A stretch of 64,000 nt of DNA from Brevundimonas diminuta (GCF_022654015.1 NZ_CP073063.1:992001-1056000); one strand, 5' to 3'. Numbered from the stretch's first letter, positions 9,668-17,960 are shown. Translations and numbers: made by a program. The notes: generated from the sequence alone by a model not told the origin.

Positions 9668-10794
9668 TGTCGGGTGTCGAGATCGCAGCGGCGACGGCGG
9701 CGCCGGGCGGGGTGCTGGGGAGGGCGCGGTTTTCCGTGCCCGACCTGCCCGTCTGGTCGGCAGCGGTCAGGACCATGCAGGCGGGTGGGCGCGAGGCGCG
9801 GCTGCTGTGCATCGGCGACAGCGTGACCCAAGGTTATGGCGCGGTCTCCGGAGGCTGGACGCCGAACGGTCGGGCGAGCGCCTGGCCCGAGCGGCTGGCG
9901 GCGATGATGAGCGCGCGGGGCCTGCCGGCCTCGGCGGCGTCGGTCGCGGGCGCGGGGGCGGCGGATGGGGCGAGCGGAGGCTATTCGGCCTATGACCCGC
10001 GCGTGACGATGGGCGCCGGCTGGAGCGTCAACGCCCTGACCGGGATGGGCGGCAAGCTGTTTTCAGGCGCGGCGTCGTCGACGGGCGTCTGGAGTTTTCA
10101 GCCGGACGGGCCGGTCGATCGGTTCGACCTGTGGGCCGTAACCAATACGGCGCTGGGCGTGCTGACGGTCGAGACGGACGGGTTGGTGCGGGCGACGGTG
10201 AACACCACCAAGGCGGCGTCGATGGAGGTTGCGACCGTGGCCTTTCCCGAGACGACCGGGCCGGTGAGCGTGCGCTGGGCCTCGGGCGGGGCGGTGTTCA
10301 TCGCGGGCGGGATCGCGTGGCGCTCGGACGTGCGCCGGACGCGGGTGATCAACGCCGGGTGGGGCGGGGCCCGGATCGCGGACTGGATCACGACGGATCA
10401 GCCGTACCGGGCCTATGGATCGATCCCGGCGGCGGCGCCCGATCTGTCCGTCGTGTGCCTGACCATCAACGACTGGAATGCGGGCACGGCGGTCTCGACC
10501 TACAAGGCCGGGCTGGGGACGCTGGTGGATCGGTGCCTGACGACGGGGGACATTCTGCTGATGACGGGCTGTCCGTCCGACCCGGCCCAGGGCAAGGCGA
10601 GCTATGCCGCGCAAGCCGCATTGCGGGACGCGGTGTTCGAGGTGGCGGCGACGCGAGGGTTGGCGGCGCCCATCGACGGGACGGCCCTGTTCGGCGGCAG
10701 TTTCGCCAGCGGTCTGATGTTCGATTCCGTCCATCCCAATGCGGCGGGCCAGGCGAGGATCGCCGAGGCGGTGCGGGCGCGGATGATGATCTGA
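9667..10794 (+). CDS. SGNH/GDSL hydrolase, putative particle spike or fibre esterase
   Basis: 375 residues. Block I GDSVTQGYG carries the catalytic Ser (about residue 51). The Gly/Asn blocks are in VINAGWGGA and CLTINDWN, and the Asp-His pair is in DSVHPNAAG near the C-terminus, so all four SGNH blocks are present. Between blocks I and II a beta-rich insert of roughly 130 residues looks like a carbohydrate-binding or jelly-roll module. There is no signal peptide. Translational coupling to the spike-base gene suggests the product is carried on a particle and removes acetyl groups from surface polysaccharide. That role is an inference. Confidence 0.75.
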   Translation: MSGVEIAAATAAPGGVLGRARFSVPDLPVWSAAVRTMQAGGREARLLCIGDSVTQGYGAVSGGWTPNGRASAWPERLAAMMSARGLPASAASVAGAGAADGASGGYSAYDPRVTMGAGWSVNALTGMGGKLFSGAASSTGVWSFQPDGPVDRFDLWAVTNTALGVLTVETDGLVRATVNTTKAASMEVATVAFPETTGPVSVRWASGGAVFIAGGIAWRSDVRRTRVINAGWGGARIADWITTDQPYRAYGSIPAAAPDLSVVCLTINDWNAGTAVSTYKAGLGTLVDRCLTTGDILLMTGCPSDPAQGKASYAAQAALRDAVFEVAATRGLAAPIDGTALFGGSFASGLMFDSVHPNAAGQARIAEAVRARMMI

Positions 10795-10832
10795 GGTTGG
10801 CGCGCGCGCTCGTGCGATGGTAACCGTGGCGG

Positions 10833-11882
10833 ATGGGGGAGCGGTTCCACGGGGTGCAGGCGCTGCGGTTCGCGGCGGCGACGGCGGTGGTCGTCACGCA
10901 CGCCGTGGACCTGGCGGGGACGCGGCTGGGGCTGGAGACGGCGCTCACGCACGGTAGTTTGGCCGGCGGCACGCTGGAGAACTTCGGCGCCATGGGCGTG
11001 GACGTCTTCTTCGTCATCAGCGGCTTCATCATCGCCACGACGACGCAGGGGCAGACGGGTGTGGGCGCGGCCGGGGCCTTCCTGTGGCGGCGGTTTCGGC
11101 GGGTGGCGCCGATCTACTGGCTGCTGTCGCTGCCGATCCTGATCGGCATGGCGCGGGGCGGGACGCTGAGCCCGGAGGTGGCGGCGGCGACGTTCCTGTT
11201 CTGGCCATTCAGCGGACTGGAGATGACGTTTCCTGCGCTGGGGCCGGGGTGGACCCTGTGTTTTGAAATGCTGTTCTACGCCGGGTTCGGGCTGGCCATG
11301 GCGGGCGGCCGTCGGTTCGGCTTTGGGCTGGTCGGGGCCTATGCGGCGATGCTGGCGGCCGGATTGGTCGTGGCGGCGCCGGTTCTGAGGTTCTGGGGCG
11401 CGCCGATCATTCTGGAGTTTCTGCTGGGCGTGGGGATCGCCTGGGTGTGGCGGTCGGCGCCGCGTCGGCTGGGGGTGTGGGCGGTCGGTCTGGCGATGCT
11501 CGGGTTCGGGCTGGGCCTGGTCTTCGGCTATGGCGGCGTCGACGATGTGCGGGCGTTGAACGATCCGTGGAACGGGTTGAGGCGGGCAGCGGTCTGGGGG
11601 TTGCCCAGCGCGCTGCTGGTGTTCAGCGTGGTGCGGATGGAGCGGACGGACCGGGCGCCGGGACGGCTGTCGCGGGCGGCGGCCTTCATGGGGGATGCGT
11701 CCTATTCGATCTATCTGGTCCATGTGCTGGTCATCCGCGCGCTGGGGCGCATGTTCGAGAGCGGGATGGTGGCCCCGCCGGGGGATGCGGTGGTGGGGCT
11801 GACCGTGATCGCTAGTCTGGCGGCGGGGGCGGTCGTGCATGTGTGGATCGAGCGGCCGCTGTTGCGGCTGATGACGCCTTAA
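10833..11882 (+). CDS. Acyltransferase 3 family membrane protein (OafA-like)
   Basis: 349 residues with about ten hydrophobic helices. The N-terminus GVQALRFAAATAVVVTHAVD and the following VDVFFVISGFI are hallmark motifs of the acyltransferase-3 family, with the catalytic His in the first helix region (VVVTHAVD). Members move acetyl or succinyl groups onto exported polysaccharide, O-antigen or peptidoglycan. It follows the SGNH hydrolase by 38 bases on the same strand inside the GTA cluster, pairing an O-acylating enzyme with a likely O-deacylating one. Confidence 0.87.
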   Translation: MGERFHGVQALRFAAATAVVVTHAVDLAGTRLGLETALTHGSLAGGTLENFGAMGVDVFFVISGFIIATTTQGQTGVGAAGAFLWRRFRRVAPIYWLLSLPILIGMARGGTLSPEVAAATFLFWPFSGLEMTFPALGPGWTLCFEMLFYAGFGLAMAGGRRFGFGLVGAYAAMLAAGLVVAAPVLRFWGAPIILEFLLGVGIAWVWRSAPRRLGVWAVGLAMLGFGLGLVFGYGGVDDVRALNDPWNGLRRAAVWGLPSALLVFSVVRMERTDRAPGRLSRAAAFMGDASYSIYLVHVLVIRALGRMFESGMVAPPGDAVVGLTVIASLAAGAVVHVWIERPLLRLMTP

Positions 11883-11907
11883 AGACACCGCCCTTTGCTT
11901 CACACGC

Positions 11908-12003
11908 CGTCATCCTAGGCCTTGTGCCTAGGATCCATAGAACACCGGACTTAAGCGGCGAGCACCGTGAGTATGGGTCCTCGGGACAAGCCCGAGGATG
12001 ACG
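11908..12003. repeat. Intergenic inverted-repeat element
   Basis: Two 32-base arms, 11908-11939 and 11972-12003, are inverted copies that match at most positions. Each arm is itself a small hairpin: TCCTAGGCCTTGTGCCTAGGA on one side and TCCTCGGGACAAGCCCGAGGA on the other. The 32-base centre shows no gene. It fills the gap between the acyltransferase and portal genes. The form is that of a dispersed REP/MITE-like palindrome; copy number cannot be judged from one window. It may also act as a terminator. Confidence 0.7.
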
Positions 12004-12025
12004 AAACTAAAAGGAAATCGACACG

Positions 12026-13198
12026 ATGGTTTCGATCCGGTGGCCGTTCGGCCAGGCGGGGCGCGTGCGCGCGCCTGAGGGCAAGGAGAGCCGGGCGGGC
12101 GGGGTGATCGCCTTGTCGGGGGTGGGACGGCCGCGGTGGACACCCAACGACTACGCCAGCCTGGCGCGCGAGGGATATCAGAAGAATGCGGTGGCCTATC
12201 GCTGCATCCGCATGATCGCCGAGGCCGCGGCGGCTGCGCCGTTCGTGGTGTTTGTGGACGGGGTGCGGAGCGATGATCATCCGCTGGCCAAGCTGATCCG
12301 CAGGCCCAATCCCGAGCAGTCGGGGGCGGAGCTGATGGAGGCGGTCTATGGCGCGTTGCAGGTGTCGGGCAACGCCTATGTCGAAGCGACCGGGGATGCG
12401 GACGGGGACGGGGCGCCGGACGAGCTGTGGGCGCTGCGGTCGGATCGGGTGAAGGTGGTTCCGGGCCGCTCGGGCTGGCCCGAGGCGTGGGATTATTCCG
12501 TAGACGGACGGTCGGTGCGGATCGGGCGGGCGGCCGACGGCTGGGCGCCGGTGATGCACCTGAAGCTGTGGCACCCGCTGGACGACTGGTACGGGCTGTC
12601 GCCGCTGGAGGCGGCGGCGCAAGGGGTGGATGCGCACAATGCGGCCGGCGCCTGGAACAAGGCCCTGCTGGACAATGCGGCGCGGCCGTCGGGGGCGCTG
12701 GTCTATGGGGCGCGGAACGGCGAGCGGCTGACGGACGGACAGTTCGAGGCGCTGAAGGATCAGCTGTCGTCCGTCTATGCCGGGGCGACAAACGCCGGGC
12801 GGCCGATCCTGCTGGAAGGCGGGATGGACTGGAAGCCGCTGAGTCTGACACCGGCGGAGATGGATTTCACGGCCGGAAAACATGCGGCGGCGCGCGAGAT
12901 CGCCCTGGCGTTCGGGGTGCCGCCGCAGCTGCTGGGGATACCGGGCGATGCGACCTACGCCAACTATCGCGAGGCCAATGCGGCCTTCTGGCGACAGACG
13001 GTGATCCCGCTGGTGAAGAAGGCGGCGGGGGCGATGACGGGTTGGCTGGGCGAGCGGTTCGCGGGATGCGAGATCCGCGCGGACCTGGATGCCGTCTCGG
13101 CGCTGCAGCCCGAGCGGGACGCCCTGTGGGCGCGGCTGGAGGCGGCGAGCTTCCTGACGGACGAAGAGCGTCGGCGGATGGCGGGGTTGGGGGCATGA
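12026..13198 (+). CDS. GTA/HK97-type portal protein (g3-like)
   Basis: 390 residues, the usual length for GTA portals. The N-terminus with GYQKNAVAYRCIRMIAEAAA, the segment HPLAKLIRRPNPEQSGAELM and the later FGVPPQLLGIPGDATYANYREA are the HK97-family portal motifs. The portal forms the dodecameric ring through which terminase loads DNA. Its stop overlaps the next start (ATGA at 13195-13198). No frame damage is visible. Confidence 0.92.
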   Translation: MVSIRWPFGQAGRVRAPEGKESRAGGVIALSGVGRPRWTPNDYASLAREGYQKNAVAYRCIRMIAEAAAAAPFVVFVDGVRSDDHPLAKLIRRPNPEQSGAELMEAVYGALQVSGNAYVEATGDADGDGAPDELWALRSDRVKVVPGRSGWPEAWDYSVDGRSVRIGRAADGWAPVMHLKLWHPLDDWYGLSPLEAAAQGVDAHNAAGAWNKALLDNAARPSGALVYGARNGERLTDGQFEALKDQLSSVYAGATNAGRPILLEGGMDWKPLSLTPAEMDFTAGKHAAAREIALAFGVPPQLLGIPGDATYANYREANAAFWRQTVIPLVKKAAGAMTGWLGERFAGCEIRADLDAVSALQPERDALWARLEAASFLTDEERRRMAGLGA

Positions 13199-13425
13199 CC
13201 GAACATCATATCCGGCGCGTGCCGACGGCGCTGCTGATCGCCGTCGTGGTGCAGACGGTGGGCGGCCTAGTCTGGGCCGGGGGCGCCGCAGCGCGGATCG
13301 CGACGTTGGAGCAGCGGGTCGGGGAACAGAGGCTGGTCGCCGAACGACTGGCGCGGCTGGAGGTCCAGGGCGAGGCGACGGCGGCGGCGGTGGAGCGGAT
13401 CGAGCGTAGGTTGGAGGGGAAATGA
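13195..13425 (+). CDS. Small membrane-anchored GTA cluster protein (g3.5-like)
   Basis: 76 residues. One hydrophobic helix at about 10-32, then a coiled-coil tail with regularly spaced Leu, Val and Glu. Position between portal and protease, with four-base overlaps on both sides, matches the small unnamed gene between g3 and g4 in GTA clusters. No enzymatic motif is present and the function is unknown. Confidence 0.7.
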   Translation: MTEHHIRRVPTALLIAVVVQTVGGLVWAGGAAARIATLEQRVGEQRLVAERLARLEVQGEATAAAVERIERRLEGK

Positions 13426-13828
13426 GCGCACTGGCCATCGAAGGCTACGCCTCCCTGTGGGGCGTGGCGGATCTGAACGGGGACGTGGTGCAGGCGGGGG
13501 CGTTTGCGGACAGTCTGGCCAAGACGGGGCTGAAGGGGTGAGGATGCTGAATCAGCACGATGCGCGGGCGCCGGTCGGGGTCTGGGAGCAGATCGTCGAG
13601 GATGCGCGCGGCCTGTTTGTGCGCGGCCGGATCGAGGACTGGTCGGCCGAGGCGCGGTTCGCCGGGGCGCTGAGCCGGGCCGGGGCGCTGGACGGGCTGT
13701 CGATCGGCTACCGCACAGCGCGGGCCCGGCGTCAGGGACGGCTGCGCGTGCTGAGCGCGGTCGAGCTGTGGGAGGTGTCGCTGGTGACGTTTCCGATGCT
13801 GCCGGGGGCCCGGTTCAGTTCGGTTTGA
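13422..13828 (+). pseudogene. GTA prohead protease (g4-like), interrupted by a one-base frameshift
   Basis: The ATG at 13422 overlaps the previous stop. The first frame reads 39 residues (MSALAIEGYASLWGVADLNG at the start), typical of the HK97 prohead protease N-terminus, and ends at TGA 13539-13541. The rest continues in another frame from about 13540: VRMLNQHD, the diagnostic protease motif with its catalytic His, then ARGLFVRGRIE and LSIGYRT, through ELWEVSLVTFPML to the stop at 13828. Adding one G to the GGGG run at 13535-13538 restores a continuous product. So it is a pseudogene, a sequencing error or, less likely, a programmed frameshift. The enzyme would cut the capsid scaffold domain. 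Confidence 0.82.
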
Positions 13829-14027
13829 GGGTCGGGCAGAGACTTGGAGACGACGACGGCCGGAGGCGCATCCGTAGTCTCTCCGCAATGCTGACCCGGC
13901 ATGACACGCACGGCCACTGCGGGCCCGGCATCGGATCGTCTGGGATGAAAGAACAATCCAAACACGGCGCCTCCCCTTCTAACTTTGAGTTGGGAAGCGA
14001 AGCCGGAGCCGCAAAGCCTTGCCAGTT

Positions 14028-14846
14028 TCAGTTTGGCTTGAGGGCTTGGAAGGCGCCGTTGCGGTCGAGGGTTTCGGCGAGGGCGGCCATCTGGGCGCGG
14101 CCCTTCTTGCCGTGGAGATAGCGCAAGGCCCAGCCGGCGAGCACCAGGCCGAAGATCCAGCCGACGTGCAGCACCAGGTGGGCGAACAGGATGAAGACGG
14201 CCGCCAGCGCATAGGCGCCGAGATAGACCAGGGCCAGTTGGCCGCCGCGCGAGGCCGTGGGGTTGGACAGGCCGGCGATCATCTCGGCCAGGCTCGGTGC
14301 CGCGGCGGCGGACGGCAGGGCGTGGTCGGAGGGCTTTGAAGCCGGCTGGGGCGCCGGTTTGGATTGCGCTTTCGGCGCGACCTGGGCGGCGGGCGCAGCG
14401 GCCGGTCGGGCGGCGGGTTTGGGCCTGGGCGAGATCGGATCCGGCGTGCGCCGGGCGGGGCGGAACAGGATCGAGCGGCCCGTTTCGTCGACGGTGAAGA
14501 CCTCTTCGAAGGCGGTGGTCGAGAAGTCGATGTCGCGGGTGTCCTGGCCATAGCTTTGGCCGTGCAGGGCCGTCAGCCGGCCTTGGCGCAGCTCGATCTG
14601 GAAGCCGACCGGGTCGGCCAGGCCGGCGATCATCGCATGGACCGTGCCGAACAGGCCGGTGGCGTCCGGGTTGGCGATCGCGCGGTCCGCATCGACGACG
14701 ATCTGGGAATAGAGGCCTGCGCCGGTGTTGCGACGCAGGCCCGGCGAACTGGCGGCGACCTGGGCGCGCAGGTCCGGCACGCTGTCGCCCATCTGCCAGA
14801 TCATGGCGTCCATGACGGCGCTTTCGAGGGGCGTCAGGTGGGACAT
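14028..14846 (-). CDS. Unrecognised protein with C-terminal membrane segments, inserted in GTA cluster
   Basis: 272 residues in the opposite direction to the GTA genes. Residues 1-125 form a globular acidic domain. A Pro/Ala/Lys-rich linker follows (about 130-185), then two hydrophobic helices near 203-242 and a short basic tail. The end of the first domain contains STTAFEEVFTVDETGRSILF. No family is recognised. It separates the protease from the capsid remnant, so it arrived by insertion. About 200 bases between it and 13828 show no gene. Confidence 0.72.
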   Translation of the reverse strand: MSHLTPLESAVMDAMIWQMGDSVPDLRAQVAASSPGLRRNTGAGLYSQIVVDADRAIANPDATGLFGTVHAMIAGLADPVGFQIELRQGRLTALHGQSYGQDTRDIDFSTTAFEEVFTVDETGRSILFRPARRTPDPISPRPKPAARPAAAPAAQVAPKAQSKPAPQPASKPSDHALPSAAAAPSLAEMIAGLSNPTASRGGQLALVYLGAYALAAVFILFAHLVLHVGWIFGLVLAGWALRYLHGKKGRAQMAALAETLDRNGAFQALKPN

Positions 14847-14856
14847 GGGGAGGGCG

Positions 14857-15496
14857 TCACAGAGCAGGGAAGGGGCGACGACCGGAAGCTTTCGCCTCAG
14901 CGACGTAGTGATCGTTCATCTTGCGCAGCTGTGCTCGAAGGAAAAGCAGCAAGGCCAGTACAAACAAGGTCGTGAAGACAGGCCAATACGGGATGGTCGG
15001 TATCCCCAAGTGGCGGCTCAGGAAACCCAGCGGGTCGCGCAAGCCCGCCACCGCGCAGAACATGATCCACACGGAAATGGATACTACGTCGATCACGTTG
15101 TCGGTCGTTTTGGAAGGCGGAGCTCCCCATCGCGCGATCAACGCCTGAATGGAGCGTGGCACGGTTTCGACAGGCGGTTTCTTGGTGATGAGCAGGAATT
15201 CGCCGAGAGGAACAGGATCGAGTTCTTGCGATGTCTGAAGACGCTGTAGCGGCGACAGGCGACGCGCAAGAGCGCGCCGTTTGCGACGTGCGACGAAGGC
15301 GAGGCCATATTGAAGGCCCAAGGCGCCAAAGATCGCCAACACAGGCAATGCATAGACGATTTCGGGAACCGACCACTTCGTAGTGGTTCAAGACGGCGAC
15401 GGCCGTTAGCGGTACGAACGGCGCCCATATCCAGACGAGCTTGAGCAGCCAGGAGCGCTGCAAACCGTCCAATAATTTCGAGATCGTGTCGGTCAC
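14857..15496 (-). pseudogene. Four-helix membrane protein, frameshifted
   Basis: A GTG at 15496 opens a frame giving about 39 residues with one hydrophobic helix (LVWIWAPFVPLTAVAVLNHY). At about 15372-15387 the sensible sequence moves to a second frame, WSVPEIVYALPVLAIFGALG, which continues to the stop at 14857 with a basic loop and two more helices. The second frame has a stop just upstream of the switch, so the halves cannot both be separate full genes. The switch coincides with a short palindrome, ACCACT-TCGT-AGTGGT. One base removed here would restore about 212 residues. No family is recognised. It lies just upstream of the neighbouring reverse gene. Confidence 0.6.
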
Positions 15497-15541
15497 GCCT
15501 CGACCCTAACCGCAACACGCGGTTCTTCAACCGGAGATATC

Positions 15542-16220
15542 ATGAAAGAGACCAAACAGGCTTCCGGCTCGCCGGAGGCGCGCGATGTCGTGCGCGAGAT
15601 GATGGCGGCGTTCGAGGCGTTCAAAGGGGAGAACGACGCCCGGCTGGGCGAGATCGAGAACAAGGCGGCGGCCGATGTGCTGCTGGAGGAGAAGGTGGCG
15701 CGCATCGACCAGGCGGTCGCCTCGGCCCAGGCGCGGCTGGATCGGGTGATGAGCCAAAGCCGTCGCCCGGCGATCGGCGGCGAACCGGCCGAGCCGGCGT
15801 CTGCGCCCGAGGCGAAGGCGGCGTGGGACGGCTATTTGAAGACAGGTCAGTCTGGCGCGCTTGAGGTCAAGGCGGGCCTGTCGGGCGGCGCGACCTCGGG
15901 CGGCTATGTCGTGCCCTATGAGACCGAGCGGGCCATCGAGCGGCGTCTGATGGCGGCCAGTCCGATGCGCGAGATCGCCACGGTGCGCACGGTCGCGGCG
16001 GGCGTGTTCCGTAAGCCGGTGTCGACGGCGGGCGTGGCCTGCCGCTGGGTGGCGGAGACGGCCGCGCGGCCCGAGACGGACCCGGCGACCCTGGCCCTGC
16101 TGGACGACGCCATGGTCGATCTGGACGGATTGCCGGAGCCAAGGTCGCCCTCGCGGCGCGGGAGATTCAGCTTTCGTCAACGTCGACGGGTTGAACAACC
16201 CTAAGGGCCTGCTCTCCTAT
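15542..16220 (+). pseudogene. GTA major capsid protein (g5-like), internally deleted and 3'-truncated
   Basis: The ATG at 15542 follows a CGGAGA ribosome site. The N-terminal coiled-coil delta domain and the start of the HK97 fold (SGGATSGGYVVPYETERAIE, then SPMREIATVRTV) are well preserved. After AETAARPETDPATLA the usual stretch around the P-loop is missing and the frame jumps to LLDDAMVDLDG. Then at least two small indels follow. In other frames one can still read VALAARE and AFVNVDGLNNPKGLLSY up to about 16220, where the reverse-strand DUF805 gene begins. Two thirds or more of the capsid fold is gone, so no capsid can form from this copy. The annotated open frame stops at 16204. Confidence 0.8.
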
Positions 16221-16930
16221 TCGCCCTTCGGGTTCGGGCCGAAGCGGTTTTCGCCCTTCTGGCTGTCGGCGATGCCGATCCACAGCAGGAAGGCCAGGCC
16301 CAGCAGACCAGCGATGGCGAACAGGCCGAAGGCGGGGCCCATCAGGGCGAAGACGGCGGCCGGGTTACCCTCGTAGTAGTCTTCCGAATAGCCGTTGGCG
16401 ACGGCGGCGGCGACGACCATGGCGAAGCCGGCGAAGAAGGCCACGACCGAGCCGACCCAGGGAATGGCGATCAGCCAGCCGGTCTTGCCCATGTCGTGCA
16501 GGCGCTTCACCGAAATGGCCAGGTTGGGCCAGATCAGCACGATGCCGAGCAGGTTGATGAAGGGGATCCAACTAATGACGACGTTGACGCCCAGCAGGAT
16601 CAGCCAGCCGATCCAGAAATGGCTGCGGCGGACGCGGCCCTCGAAGGACAGGAACAGCTTCTGCCAGTCGAAGCCGGCGACGGCGGTCGAGGTCGAGCTG
16701 GCGTAACCGCCGGCGACGCCGGTGGTGGTGGGAGAACCCGCCAGGATCAGGATCTGGGTGGCGGCTGAGCCCTCGGGCACGAAGTCGACGCGGACGCCGG
16801 CGGCGGGCACGGCCGGCGATTGCAGCGCGGCCGAGGTGAAGTCGTAACGGGCGCCGTCGTCGCCGCTGATCAGACCGACGCCGGTCGTGGCGTCGTAGCT
16901 GAGAATTTCACCGCGCACTGAGATCTCCAT
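16217..16930 (-). CDS. DUF805 membrane protein with N-terminal cold-shock-like domain (copy A)
   Basis: 237 residues. The first 65 or so (RGEILSYDATTGVGLISGDD then RYDFTSAAL) look like a small OB/cold-shock-type fold. The remainder is DUF805: a helix after SFEGRVRRSHFWIGWL, further helices, and the family motif LAISVKRLHDMGKTGWL. DUF805 proteins are inner-membrane proteins of unknown role. The stop lies exactly at the end of the capsid remnant. A paralogue with the same architecture follows upstream on the same strand (16997-17656). Confidence 0.85.
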   Translation of the reverse strand: MEISVRGEILSYDATTGVGLISGDDGARYDFTSAALQSPAVPAAGVRVDFVPEGSAATQILILAGSPTTTGVAGGYASSTSTAVAGFDWQKLFLSFEGRVRRSHFWIGWLILLGVNVVISWIPFINLLGIVLIWPNLAISVKRLHDMGKTGWLIAIPWVGSVVAFFAGFAMVVAAAVANGYSEDYYEGNPAAVFALMGPAFGLFAIAGLLGLAFLLWIGIADSQKGENRFGPNPKGE

Positions 16931-16996
16931 GACTGGCGCCCAAGCCGGCGCGGCGGCAACATCGCCGACCCGTGCAATCCCAGCAACCCGAAAAGG

Positions 16997-17656
16997 TCAA
17001 GCTGGCCGATCCTGACGCGTTTGTAATGCGCGCGACCCCTTGGGCGGCGCGCCGTGGACGTTCGCTTCGGGTTGCGAGGGTAGAAGGCTGACGATGAAGG
17101 TGAACAGGCCGCCGACATAGGGGACGAGGCCGATCAGGATCAGCCAGCCGCTGAGCCCGACATCATGGAAGCGGCGGATGGATACGCAGACGTAGGGAAC
17201 GATCAGCGCGAAATACACCAGGGCGACGATGCAGATCCAGGCGACGCCCCAGGCCTCCATATCGTAGCCGGCCTCGGCGTCGAGGACGGCCAGACCGATG
17301 ATCGGCATGAAGGCGAGCATCAGGATCAGGAAGTGGAACAGGGCGAAGGACCAGTATTCCTTTCGCCGCGCCCGACCGTGGCCTTCGATATAGAGGTCGG
17401 AGATGCAGCGGACGAAATAGCCCCATAGGCCCAGGTCCGGTTCGGGGGCGTATACGGCCGGCGCCAAAGGGCCGTCGCGCAGGACCATCAGGCTGAGCGC
17501 CTGGTCGTCCTGAACCACGAAATCGACGCGGCGGCCGGGTTCGAGACCGGCGGCGGCCGAGGTGAAAGCATAGCGCTGCAAGTCGTCGCCGCTGATCAAC
17601 CCCTCGCCGGTCGTCGGATCGTAGCTGAGAATTTCGCCGCGCAAGGCCGTGTCCAG
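16997..17656 (-). CDS. DUF805 membrane protein with N-terminal cold-shock-like domain (copy B), start uncertain
   Basis: Paralogue of the neighbour at 16217-16930: RGEILSYDPTTGEGLISGDD and RYAFTSAAA, then the DUF805 part with ARRKEYWSFALFHFL and CVSIRRFHDVGLSGWL. By alignment to copy A the start should be at 17656, but that codon is CTG rather than ATG and no ribosome site precedes it. In-frame TTG (17644, 17743) and GTG (17713) exist; the outer two run into GTA remnant sequence. Copy B may therefore have lost its start at the insertion border, or use a rare codon. About 219 residues from 17656. Confidence 0.72.
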   Translation of the reverse strand: MDTALRGEILSYDPTTGEGLISGDDLQRYAFTSAAAGLEPGRRVDFVVQDDQALSLMVLRDGPLAPAVYAPEPDLGLWGYFVRCISDLYIEGHGRARRKEYWSFALFHFLILMLAFMPIIGLAVLDAEAGYDMEAWGVAWICIVALVYFALIVPYVCVSIRRFHDVGLSGWLILIGLVPYVGGLFTFIVSLLPSQPEANVHGAPPKGSRALQTRQDRPA

Positions 17657-17728
17657 GAAAAACGCGGCGTCGGCGCCGCCGCCAAGGTGTGGACCGCGCG
17701 GGCGGCATTGCACAACAGGAGAGTGTTC

Positions 17729-17960
17729 ATGGGCGCCTTTCAAGAGGTGCGCCTGCCCGCGCGGCTGGCGTTCGGTTCGACCGGCGGGGTGGAGCGTCGG
17801 ACGGAGATCACGACGCTGGCGTCGGGGTTCGAGCGGCGCTCCACGCCCTGGGCGCTGGGGCGCAGGCGGTATCTGATCGGGGCGAACCTGAGGTCGCTGG
17901 ACGACATGGCCGAGCTGGTCGCCTTCTTCGAGGCGCGGCGGGGTCCGTCGTGGTGTTTCT
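17729..17960 (+). pseudogene. GTA distal tail protein gene (g12/DUF2460-like), 5' fragment
   Basis: The ATG at 17729 has a good AGGAGA site at 17717-17722. The first 77 or so residues are the N-terminus of the DUF2460 family: FQEVRLPARLAFGSTGGVE, then RRTEITTLASGFERR and LDDMAELVAFFEARRG. DUF2460 is g12 of GTA clusters, the distal tail protein. Homology ends near 17960, where the usual C-terminal two thirds are missing and a different gene end takes over in another frame. Confidence 0.78.

Noticed and set aside
9667..10794. SGNH hydrolase as a simple chromosomal lipase unrelated to the GTA
   Set aside because: Not fully excluded, but its start is coupled to the spike-base gene, so a particle-linked role was preferred.
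13829..14027. Open frames in the gap between the protease remnant and the next reverse gene
   Set aside because: Short, unlike any protein and without ribosome sites; the interval is best treated as non-coding or as remnant.
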